From: Asterochloris sp. CNOR1
Lineage: Eukaryota; Chlorophyta; Trebouxiophyceae; Trebouxiales; Trebouxiaceae
Length of the DNA: 64,000 nt
Direction: 5' to 3'
Assembly (NCBI GenBank): GCA_963969365.1
Contig: OZ017747.1
Coordinates: forward strand, 124,001 to 188,000
In this document: positions 11,601 through 20,570 of the stretch, piece after piece
How positions within the stretch are numbered: the stretch's first letter is position 1
Layout of the letters: each line of letters starts with the position of its first letter
Translations under genes and position numbers: made by a program
The notes under the pieces: model-generated
The model's database searches: none
What the model was told of the DNA's origin: nothing
What the model saw: only the letters and a program-made list of their open reading frames with translations

Positions 11601-12381
11601 CAGGCAGCGCCCCAAGCAAGGAGGGCGGTCCGGCGCCAAGGCTGCAAAGGCAGGCTCTGGGGAGCTCATCAGCATGCCAGGCTATGAGGTGATGGAGTTC
11701 AACGATGTGAGGCAGCTGCAGCTGGACCCTGAGGTGCCACAGTATTTCCTGCCTGACAGCCCTAACTACGCCGCCGTGGACAGTTTCACATCAGATGGGA
11801 AGCTCTTCAACGCAACACATGGATCGAAGCACGACATGGTTGGCACAATAGTGAGGACCCTGCAGGTCATGCCAGAGCAGTGCGCCCCAAAGTTCTACTG
11901 GGTTGTGGGCACCATGAAGTCCTGGTTAAGCTTTCCTGCAGCTCCCAAGCCCTTTGCTGATAAGCTCACTGCTGCACTGGATGACGACTGCCCCCCAGAC
12001 GAGCCCAGTGCAGAGTTTTGGACCTCTCCTGCGCCAAAGTGGCAGCAGGTGCCCAGGAAGTCGCGGCACCTGCTTGCAAAGCTTGAGCAGTATGTCATGT
12101 TGCTGGAGTATGAACGCTATGCTCATGCAAAGCCTGTTGCAGATGAAACCCCAGAGTTGGATCCGCCATCTTCCCAGGTGCAGCGTTCTGGGGCTCTGCC
12201 CTCAGCCCGTGACTCAGCTTGGGGTGCCTCCAAGCAGCTTCCTTTTCTTGGTCACCACTTCACCTCAAGGCCAAAATGCTGGTGCCGTCCTGCACGCAAG
12301 GCTGTGATGAGGGCTACACTGCATGGCTCTATGTGTATCATACATAGAAACACGCTGCTGCCCCAGACAATACTGAAATGA
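8641..12381 (+). CDS. Crinkler-RHS-type (CR) protein: coiled coil, STAND-like P-loop NTPase, nuclease-like C-terminus
   Basis: Domains in order: an N-terminal charged coiled coil (MQAEDLQRVKDRLHRVQDRL, 8641 on); a linker (ALFQKQAENLVAQIKQASG, 9.37 kb); RILIRESYPMLWARL then the Walker A FVITGQPGIGKSFWLIWLL (9.76-9.9 kb); VSRYKDFLKSMLAGVLHFMP (10.66 kb); FKKIGGVPRDIFKNY (10.97 kb), matching the RF..fGGvPR signature of this NTPase family; and NYAAVDSFTSDGKLFNATHG (11.77 kb), where Crinkler-RHS proteins carry a restriction-endonuclease-fold domain. At least eight exons with GT-AG introns are implied. TGTAA lies about 23 bp past the stop. Such proteins are known from oomycete and fungal effectors, trypanosome RHS loci and plant and algal genomes, and are inferred to act as NTP-driven nucleases in biological conflict. 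Here it sits in a host intron-rich context. It looks broadly whole. Family assignment is firm; function is inference. Confidence 0.72.
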
Positions 12382-12549
12382 TGATCCAGCTGTTATTCAG
12401 CAATGTAACGCTATTGGCTTTCCTGTCACTGCCGGCTTCATCAAATTGCTAATGAACTCCCAGCACAGCACGACAAAACTGACATTGTCAGCCATGGGTA
12501 CCAGGATGTATTGGGACCAGGATGCAAGATGTTGCGTCCTGTGCTGATG

Positions 12550-12745
12550 TGCGCCTTCTATGCCAAAAAACAGTGACCAGCACTGGCTGGAATCATGCAC
12601 AACTCCAGATAGGTTTCTCAAGGCTTCATGAATGGCCGCTGTGAGGGAACTGGGAGCAGCTGGTTTTGTAGTCCTGCTTCGTAGTGCCCAGTCAGCTCCA
12701 GCTGATGACATGCAGCATCAGCCGCAAGCTCAGCACTGCCCTGCT
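12550..12745 (-). pseudogene. Stray decayed fragment of the recombinase first exon
   Basis: The minus strand reads SLTAAIHEALRNLSGVVHDS, clearly related to the recombinase exon at 7.7 kb (RAAINQACRHLSGVVDD) and its duplicate at 7.1 kb. Nucleotide similarity continues through GACCAGCACTGGCTGGAATC and the AGCTGATGACATG block. It is more diverged than the other two copies and lies on the far side of the Crinkler-RHS gene, so recombinase sequences flank that gene on both sides. Confidence 0.75.
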
Positions 12746-13311
12746 GTGCGATGTCTGTCTACAACAAAAACATGTTGGCCGCAACTACATTCCATGCTGC
12801 TTCCCTGAAAGTCTTCTCTTCACCTGTAGTTCATGCTCAGAACGTCTGGAAGTGGGTCTTGAGGTTCATGTGGTATGTTGACACCTGTAATGTACCTCAG
12901 GTGACTTTGAAACGCAGGCAGCTCTGCTGGCCCTGAGCCGGAAGACAGCGATACTTTCACAGGCATGTTGCGGGGTGTCACATGGCCTGTGATAACGAGA
13001 CGTATGAGCGGGGGGGAAGAAGGGGAATTGCAGCAAGCATGCAGACCGGCAGATATCCCGTGCTGGGTACGCTTCCAGTCAGACTTTCTCACAGCATGCT
13101 GGTCAGTGCTGATGTCCTCTGATGTACCTTACCTGTCTTCCGAAGCTTTGCCGGCACAACAAACGGCTGACTCGCCCTCGGTTCATTGATGCTGGCCCAG
13201 GGATCACAAGATGTTACAGCGGATTTAGATGAGGAGTGAGAGTGCTGGTTTTAGGCAATTACCTGTGTAGCCTCGTCAATTGCTCAAGGATGGGATTCCA
13301 AACTACTTCAT
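12746..13311. other. Stretch without a recognised gene
   Basis: No coding similarity was seen. It contains the presumed upstream region of ankyrin copy A; the sequence just before 13324 ends in a CTGCAG acceptor like those of the other ankyrin copies. Confidence 0.5.
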
Positions 13312-14434
13312 ATGTGCTACTGCAGGTGCTTCAAAGCTGCCAATGCTGGGGATCTGCAGTTCCTGCAGTTGAAGGCTCACCCATTTGATGAGGTTCTGCA
13401 TGGGCAGATCAGCTTCGCAGCAGCTGCAGGAGGCCACATGGAAGTGCTGCGGTGGCTAAGCTTGCAGGGCGCTACTCTAAGCCGACAGACATGCACTGGG
13501 GCAGCAGCAGGAGGCCACTTAGTCGTACTCCAGTGGGCATGGGAGCAGGGCGGTCTCTGGGATGAGCGCACCTGTGCAGCTGCCGCGCGGTACTGAAATG
13601 GGCGCGCCAGAACGGCTGTGCCTGGAACCCAAGCACGTGCACGGCTGCGGCAGGAGGGGCCCACCTGGCAGTGCTGCAGTGGGCACGGGAGCAGGGCTGT
13701 CACTGGGATGAGCGAATCTGTGCAGCTGCAGCTGGAGGAGGCCACCTGGCAATGCTGTAGTATGCCCACCAGAACGGCTGTGCCTGGAGCGCAAGCACGT
13801 GTGCGGCTGCAGCCCGAGGAGGCCACCTGGCAGTGCTGCAGTATGCCCGCCAGAACGGCTGTGGCTGGGGTTCAGGCACATGCGAGGCTGCAGGCGAAGG
13901 GGGCCATCTGGCAGTGCTGCAATATGCCCACCAGAACGGGTGTGCCTGGAGCTCAAGAACATGCGAGGCTGCAGCCAGAGGTGGCGACCTGGCTGTGCTG
14001 CTCTTTGCCCACCAGAATGGCTGTGAATGGGTTCCAGGAGCCTGCAGTGCAGCTGCCGGACATGGCAACCTCAGCATTATGAAGTGGTTGCGCCAACATG
14101 GCTGCCCGTGGGATTGGTTCACGAGTATGAAGGCGGCGCTCGCTGACAATCTTGAACTTTTGAGGTGGCTCGTCAGCAGCAACCTCCCTGCCCGTGGTGG
14201 TCCCACCAGGATTGCCAAGAATGGTCCCGACTCCGATTTGGCGCCTGCCTGCATGTGTACCGTGCACAGCAGCAAGCGCCCTTGCCTGCCAGAAAACAAG
14301 CGCAGGCTCGTGCCGCTGCAACAAGGATGACATACGCAGTCCTCTCACTCAGAGCAACTCTGCCTGACAGGATTCCCTATGAAGTTGTGCTCAACATTCT
14401 TAATCTGGCATTTCATGGGGCTGCTGTTGCTTGA
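13312..14434 (+). pseudogene. Ankyrin-repeat gene, copy A (broken)
   Basis: Starts after a CTGCAG acceptor with RCFKAANAGDLQFLQLKAHP, then ankyrin-like repeats of about 27-33 residues of the form GGHLxVLQWAxxxGCxWdxxTCxAAA. It ends with RMTYAVLSLRATLPDRIPYE, the same tail as copy B. Compared with copies B and C the frame is lost near 13590, where about 14 bases of a repeat are missing. A CAG has become TAG in a later repeat near 13758 (LAML*YA), and the tail needs a further frame change. It encodes more repeats than copy B (about eight against six). It is therefore a pseudogene unless spliced in an unexpected way. Confidence 0.75.
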
Positions 14435-16125
14435 ACAGACATTCGGATGACTCCAGCAAAATCAGTTTTGGGCTTTGTTAGCAGATTGCAGGACGCCGGT
14501 ATGCTTACAAGCATTTGAATGCACACCACTGAAATGAAAGCCCTAGTTGTCGCTGGTCTACCTGTGCTGCGTCTCCCTCAACTGATGGCGAAGGAAGACA
14601 GCACGCGCAGCGCTAGGCAGGTGCAAGGCTGGAGCTTTTGAAGGGCATTTCATTGTTGGATGCTGGTGCACATGTGCACTTGTACAAGGCTGCTGAATGC
14701 AACAACATCCCCTGTTGGCAGGGGATACCTGCACAAGCACTAAGGTTGGTGCACTGGGACCTGCCCAGAATGGAGTCTCCAAGGCTAAGCACCCGGGGCT
14801 GCTGCACACACGATGACCAGGCTAGCCAGGTGCACGGGCGGTGCCGCGTCACATGCGTCTTTGAGGAGGCCGCCCGCGCACTCTCCAAAAGGGGTGCCTG
14901 TTTGACGCAGCATGCGGGCTGAGCCAATCTCAGCTGGAGGCACCTGCGCACAGGTAAGGCTGCCTGACAGATTATTTGAGAGGATGGCAGCAGAGGGACC
15001 TGCAGCACAGAGCATTCCGGCTTGTGCTGGCAGGAACCAAGCCTTCACAGATTTGGTGGTGTGCCGGCCACTTGTGTGCGCACAGGTCCGGTGCCTACAG
15101 CGCTGCTGCCTCTTGCCTTGCATGCAGTCGCAGTGCCTTCAGCGCTGGTGGCTGCTGCCTACATAGGTGTCACATGCCCTGTATCAGCAGATGCCCCAGG
15201 GCATACAAAGCTTATCGCTTACAGAACTGCTGGCTGCTGCGTTGCATATACTTGAAGCGCCCTGTACCAGCAGCTGCCCCCAAGGCACAGCGTAGCTCAG
15301 GGTATGTTGTTGTTCAAGCGAATGGGATATGCGGCTACACAGATATGCAACCCGTATTGGGGGCCTGCTTGTGGCAAGATGGTGCCTGAGACACTCTGCT
15401 GCCTGCCTCTTGACTGATGGAGCAATACCAAATGCTGTCACGCTGATCCAGAACATAGCCCATGTTGAGGACTGCACAGTCTGCTCTGCAAGGTGTAGCC
15501 CCACGCTCCCAGCAAATGGCAGACGGCAGGCTCTGCTGTGAGAGGGGCCACTCAAAGCTGCCAATCAAACCGGGTACAGTTGCAGGGGGTGGCTATCAAC
15601 ATGGCTCAGCCTGGGGGGTCACACATGTGAGGCTCATATCCCTTCTGCCAAAGAGGCCAGGGTGAGCACAGGAACCCTTGCTTCCAACCCCCAGCTGTGC
15701 TCCTCTGACTGATGTGTGCAGGCCTGTCCTCGACAGCGATGAACAGCTGAGCCCTGCCTCTTTCAGGCTGCTTTGGATCTGGCTCTGGGCTAGCTTCCAT
15801 GTTGCAAGCTGAGCAGGCAGTGCCTGCACTGCAAACTGGAAGTCTGATTGAGCAGCGTAAGCATCAGGCAGTCAGCAGCGGTAGCAGTCCGGGGTAAGGG
15901 GCAACTCAACCTGGCTGAATTCAATATGAACTTCCCTATTTGATGACGATGTTTCGATGCGGTGCTCCACCTCTGTTCTGTTGGGGTCCTGTTCCCGCCC
16001 TATTCTTTGTTGCCAATGCTATCTGATACCTCTCTTCTGGTCTGCCTTGAGTTCAAACGGCTGGAACCGCTGAACTTTGTTTAGGTCCGGACCAGGAAGA
16101 AGTACAGACATGCAGATATGAAAAA
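14435..16125. repeat. Spacer of duplication unit A (no gene recognised)
   Basis: No protein family was seen. The stretch matches the spacers of units B and C in blocks: 14435-14545 resembles 17010-17150; 15050-15175 resembles 17365-17480; 15546-15890 resembles 17950-18250 and 18790-19130. The block 14540-14680 has another relative at 21445-21600. All reading frames here are short and are shared only as part of the repeat. Confidence 0.7.
15188..15545 (+). repeat. Inverted-repeat arm 1 (partner at 17566-17932)
   Basis: This segment matches 17566-17932 in reverse complement from end to end. Examples are GCCCCAGGGCATACAAAGCT here against AGCTTTGTGTGCCCTGGGGC there, and GAACATAGCCCATGTTGAGG against CCTCAACATGGGCTATGTTC. 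Sequence outside both arms matches in direct orientation, so a segment of about 360 bp was flipped in one duplication unit. Unit C (18410-18790) keeps the orientation of this arm. Confidence 0.9.
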
Positions 16126-17013
16126 GTGAGTGCTGGGCCAGGCAGTTGCATGTGCAGCCTCAATGGCTCAAGAAGCAGACCCCAGCCTCATGTACCTCAG
16201 AACCCTGTTTGCAGGTGCTTAGAAGCTGCCGAAGCTGGGGATCTGCAGTTTCTGCAGTCAAAGGCTCAGCAACTTAATGGGTGTCTGCGAGAGGAGGTCA
16301 GCTACTGCGCAGCGGAAGCAGGGCATCTGGAAGTGCTGCAGTGGTTGCGCCCACAGGACATGGCTCCAGGCCGGGGGACATGCACTGGGGCAGCAGCAGG
16401 AGGCCACTGGGTCGTGCTCCAGTGGGCACGGGAGCAGGGCTGTTACTGGGATGAGTACACCTGTGCAGTTGCCGCAGGCAACGGTCACCTGGCAGTGCTG
16501 CAGTATGCCCACCAGAACGGCTGTGCCTGGAGCTCATGGACGTGCGGGGCTGCAGCCAGAGGTGGCCACCTGGCAGTGCTACAGTTTGCCCACCAGAACG
16601 GCTGTCAATGGAATCCAAGAACCTGCAGTGCAGCTGCTGAAAGTGGCAACCTCAGCATACTAAAGTGGCTGCGCCAACATGGCTGCCCATGGGATAGCTT
16701 CACAAGTCGCGGGGCAGCTGTGTATGGCCATTTTGAACTTTTGAAGTGGGCTCGTCAACAGCAACCTCCCTGCCCTTGGTGGTCACATGGGTCAACCAAC
16801 ACATATGCATATGTGTTGGAGGGGCACAACATCCGCCCCGATGTGCTTGTGTTCCTCCGGCAGCAGCAAGCACCGTTGAACGCCATTTACCTTGCTCAGG
16901 CTCGTGCCGCTGCAACAAGGATGACATACGCAGTTCTCTCACTCAGAGCAGCTCTGCCTGACAGGACTCCCCATGAAGTTGTGCTCAACATCTTGAATCT
17001 GGCATTTTCCTAG
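16126..17013 (+). CDS. Ankyrin-repeat protein, copy B (open reading frame of 295 codons)
   Basis: The only intact member of three tandem copies. After a short leader, a probable acceptor (TTTGCAG before GTGCTT at 16216) precedes CLEAAEAGDLQFLQSKAQQL, so the first 30 residues may belong to an upstream exon or intron. Six or seven ankyrin-like units follow with the pattern AAxxGHLxVLQWAxxxGCxWxxxTC, such as GNGHLAVLQYAHQNGCAWSS. This is the Cys/Trp-containing subtype common in large ankyrin families of algae, protists and giant viruses. The tail VLSLRAALPDRTPHEVVLNI looks like a degenerate F-box-type helix pair, but that is only a resemblance. Ankyrin arrays bind partner proteins; the partner is unknown. 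A 22-nt palindrome with TGTAA in both orientations lies about 90 bp past the stop and is intact only in this copy. Confidence 0.7.
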   Translation: MSAGPGSCMCSLNGSRSRPQPHVPQNPVCRCLEAAEAGDLQFLQSKAQQLNGCLREEVSYCAAEAGHLEVLQWLRPQDMAPGRGTCTGAAAGGHWVVLQWAREQGCYWDEYTCAVAAGNGHLAVLQYAHQNGCAWSSWTCGAAARGGHLAVLQFAHQNGCQWNPRTCSAAAESGNLSILKWLRQHGCPWDSFTSRGAAVYGHFELLKWARQQQPPCPWWSHGSTNTYAYVLEGHNIRPDVLVFLRQQQAPLNAIYLAQARAAATRMTYAVLSLRAALPDRTPHEVVLNILNLAFS

Positions 17014-17098
17014 AGCTGCTGTTTCTTCAGCAGACATTCAGATGACTCCAGCAGAATTAGTTTTGGCTTTATTAGCAGAATTGCAGGATGTCGGCATG

Positions 17099-17120
17099 GT
17101 TCTTGTAACGTTACAAGAAC
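17099..17120. other. 22-nt perfect palindrome containing TGTAA on both strands
   Basis: Centred on TGTAACGTTACA at 17104-17115, every base of 17099-17120 pairs with its mirror. TGTAA is the usual chlorophyte poly(A) signal, so this site could serve transcripts from either side. Copies A and C have only decayed versions. Confidence 0.6.
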
Positions 17121-17565
17121 TTGAATGCACACCACTGAAATGGAAGCCCTTGATGATTGCTCTGATCAAGACAGTTTGAGGCCAACAAGAGTCTGGGGAC
17201 TTGGTCAGGAAAGTGAGGCGTATGGTGTTACATGGACAGCTTTGGCGACTTGTACAACAAGTGAGGCTGTGACCAGGAAGTACACTGCCATGACTGATCA
17301 TGCTTGCTGCATGCTCCTCACAGAAGTTCTCTCTTATGCTGTGCAACAATCAAGCCTTCACAAAGTAGGTGGTGTGCCGGCCACTTGCGTGCACCTATAG
17401 CGCTGCTGGTTGCTGCCTTGCATGCAGTCGCAGCGCCTACAGCGCTGGTGGCTGCTGCCTAGATAGGTGTCACATTGCCCTGTACCAGCAGCTGCCACAA
17501 TGAACAGCAACTATCCACAAAGCTGCTGGCTACTGCCTTGCATGTAGTCACAGAGCCTACAGCAG

Positions 17566-17932
17566 GGCTCTCACAGCAGAGGCTGCTGTCTGCCAGTTGC
17601 TGGGAGCATGGGGCCACACCTTGCACAGCCTGCTGTGCAGTCCTCAACATGGGCTATGTTCTGGATTAGCGCGACAGCAGTTGGTATTGCTGTTTCTAAA
17701 ATCAGTTAGTCAAGAGGCAGGCAGCAGTGTGTCTCAGGCACCATCTTGCCACAAGCAGGGCCTCCAATGCGGGTTGCATATCTGTCAAGCCGCATGTCCC
17801 ATTCGCTTGAACAGCATGCCCTGAGCTACGCTGTGCTTGGGGGCAGCTGCTGGTGCAGGGCGCTTTGAGTATATGCAATGCAGCAGCCAGCAGCTCTGTA
17901 GGCAGTGAAGCTTTGTGTGCCCTGGGGCAGCC
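17566..17932 (-). repeat. Inverted-repeat arm 2 (partner at 15188-15545)
   Basis: Reverse-complement copy of arm 1, embedded in otherwise directly repeated spacer. The junctions lie at the CTCTCACAGCAGAGGCTGCT side (17566) and beside CCTGGGGCAG (17932). Confidence 0.9.
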
Positions 17933-19385
17933 TGCATGTATGCAAGGCAGCGGGCCGGGCCACTCAAGGCTGCCAATCAAAGGCGGTACATTTGCAGGGG
18001 GGTGGCTATCAACATGGCTCAGCCGGGGGGTCACACATGAGAGGCTCGCCTCCCTTCTGCCAAACAGGCCAGGGTGAGCACAGAGACTCTTGTTTCCAAA
18101 CCTCAGCTGTGCCCCGCTGACTCATGTGTCCAGGCCCGTCCTTGACAGCGATGGACAGCTGAGCCTCGTCCTTTCTTGGCTGCTCCTGACCTGGCTCCCT
18201 GGCTGGCTGTTGCACTCTAAGCTGGATCAGGCAGTGCCTGCGCTGCAACCCAACACAGATCTGGTGGCTGCTGCCTTTCATGCAGTCTCAGTGCCCACAG
18301 CGCTAGTGCTGAATGATCGTCACACTGCCCTGTATCAGCGCCTGCTTTAACTCACACAGAGGTCCACTGCCACCACATCTGTTGGCTGCTGCCGTGCATA
18401 TACTGGTGGCTGCTGCTCTGTACCAGCAGCTGCCCCATTGTACAGAAAGCCCTACTGCCTGCAGAGCTGCTAATTGCTGCCTTCCCGGTACCTTAAGCGC
18501 CCTGTACTAGCAGCTGCCCTCAAGCACAGCCTGGCTCAAGGTAGGCTGTCTTAAGTAACGGGGATATGTGTTCACATGGCAGCACGTGGCAGATGCAGCC
18601 AACCACAGCTTACCGAGCATGCATCCGCATGTGGGGGTCTGCGTGTGGTAGAGCCTGCTGCCTGCTAGTCAATTGATTCGTGACATCAACAAAACTGAAT
18701 GCTATGACGCTGTGCACAGGGGCTGTTTCGAGGATGTGGCCCCATGCTCCCAGCAGAAAAGCCGACAGCAGGCTCCTGCTGTAAGAGGGGCCACTCGAAG
18801 TTGGTAATCGATGCAGGTGCAGGTGCATGGGGTAGCTGCCAACATGGCCCAACCCTGACGCTCGCATGTGTGAGGCTTACAGTGCTTTTGCCAGATAGGC
18901 CAGGCTGAGCACGGAAAGCTCCAGCTTTGCACCTTCAGCTGTGCGTCTCTGACAGACATATCCACGCCAGTCCTCAACAGCAATGGGCAGCTGGGCCCTG
19001 TCCCTCTATAGCTGCTCTTGATCCATTATCCTCTGGCTGGCAGCAATGTTGCCTGAGCTGAATCAGGCAGTGCCTGCACTGCATTCAAACAGACTTGAGT
19101 CACCAGCAGGTTGTGAGCAGCAGCGGCAGTCCACAACAGGGGGCAACCTGGCAGAACTGCCCCTTGATTCAGAAGATCTCTGTGTAAAAACGTCGGTCGC
19201 GTGCCGTGCTTCACCTCTGATGTGTCGGGGAGTCCAAGGTTGCTGTTCCCGCATAACTTTTTTTGTTGGTGCTATCTGATACCTTCGATTCTTCCCGAGC
19301 CATTCCGGGACGAACTCAGCCAGTACCCCTGATTTAATGTTGCTGGCTCTGGGAACATTATAGAAGCAATGTCTTTGAGGGATGA

Positions 19386-20276
19386 GTGAGTGCTGGGTTA
19401 GGCCGTTGCATGTGTAGCCTGGTCTTTGCCTCAAGGACCTCAAGGATGGGAACTCAATGTCAGTCACCTCATGAGTGCTCTTGCAGGTGCTATAAAGCCG
19501 CTGAAGCTGGGGATCTGCAGTTCCTGCAGATGAGGCCTCACAAACTTGAGGAGTATCAGCACACGGGGTTCAGCTTCTATGCAGCCCAAGGAGGCCAGCT
19601 GGAAGTGCTGCAGTGATTGTGCCAGCAGGGCATTCCTCTGGACCGGCAGATGTGCACCATGGCGGCAGCAGGAGGCCACTTGGTCGTGCTCCAGTGGGCA
19701 CGGGAGCAGGGCTGCCACTGGGACGAGAACACCTGTGCAGCTGCCGCAGGCAAAGGGCACTTGGCAGTACTGAGATGGGCGCGGCTCCACGGCTGTGCCT
19801 GGCACTCAAGCACGTGCGAGGCTGCAGCCAGAGGAGGCCACCTGGCAGTGCTGCAGTATGCCCACCAGAATGGCTGTGAGTGGGGTCCACATGTCTGCAG
19901 TGCAGCCGCTGAACGCGGCCAGCTCAGCATTCTAAAGTGGGCTGCGCCAACATGGCTGCTGGTGGGACTGCAGGACAATGCTTGAGGCGGCTGCCATTGG
20001 CCATCTTGAACTCTTGAAGTGGGCACGTCAACAGCAACCTCCCTGCCCTTGGTGGTCCCGCCAGCAAATCTATCCATTTTCCAAGTGCAAGCCTGGCTGC
20101 CGTGTGCTTGTGTACCTTGTACAACAGCGAGCGCCCTTGAGTGAGGGCCACCTTGCTCAGGCTCCATGCCGCTGCAACAGGGGATGACATGTGCAGTCCT
20201 TTCACTCAGAGTAGCTCTGCCTGACACGACTCCCCATGAAGTTCTGATGACTATCGTGAGCTTAGCATTTCCCTAG
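19386..20276 (+). pseudogene. Ankyrin-repeat gene, copy C (broken)
   Basis: Follows a TTGCAG acceptor at about 19487 with CYKAAEAGDLQFLQMRPHKL and five to six ankyrin-like repeats parallel to copy B. A TGA stands where copy B has a Trp codon in the first repeat (near 19615). An extra G in AAAGTGGGCTGCGCC (near 19940) shifts the frame before the last repeats. The tail still resembles copy B (LSLRVALPDTTPHEV in a shifted frame). Downstream, 20.28-20.57 kb continues to match the sequence after copy B, marking the right side of the duplication. Confidence 0.75.
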
Positions 20277-20570
20277 AGCTGCTTTTGCTTGAGCAGACTT
20301 TCCGAAGGACCCAAGTATTACTTGTACTTCGTCAACAGACTTCAGGGCGCTACACATATTCTGAAATGCATACATTGTAAGGGAACGCTATGGATGTCTG
20401 CTCCAAAGAGATTTGTTTGACAGGCACTTGAAGGTCTAGGGACCTGGGCAGCAAAGTGAGGCATATGATGCTACATTGAGAGCCCTGCCTGTCTGTTCGC
20501 AAGCAGGGCAGTGAGCAGGAAGTCTACTGCTTGGGCTGATGGTCCTCGTGATAATTCGCTGCTATGCTCT

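Larger units (their letters stand above)
17014..19385. repeat. Spacers of duplication units B and C (no gene recognised)
   Basis: Two spacer copies lie in tandem, about 17.0-18.24 kb and 18.24-19.13 kb, both related to 14.95-15.89 kb. Blocks such as CTGAATCAGGCAGTGCCTGC (19.06 kb) recur at 18.23 and 15.82 kb in variant form. From 19.2 kb the sequence matches the upstream region of copy B (TGCTATCTGATACC at 19.27 and 16.02 kb). No coding signal stands out. Confidence 0.7.
13300..20570. repeat. Three-unit tandem segmental duplication (ankyrin gene plus spacer)
   Basis: Equivalent points just past the three ankyrin genes lie at about 14.44, 17.02 and 20.28 kb, so units are about 2.6 and 3.3 kb long. 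The longer spacing comes from an extra spacer copy in the second interval. Shared blocks include the upstream TGCTATCTGATACC region, the whole gene and the post-gene GACTCCAGCA block. The order of events cannot be fixed by eye. Confidence 0.88.

Noticed and set aside
13377-14299. Overlapping long minus-strand frames rich in GGHTAALPGG-type repeats
   Set aside because: They mirror the ankyrin repeats on the plus strand; high GC and codon bias keep the antisense frame open.
15100-19000. tRNA or other structured RNA in the spacer repeats
   Set aside because: No cloverleaf, A/B boxes or conserved stem were seen; the short GC-rich similarities are explained by the duplications.
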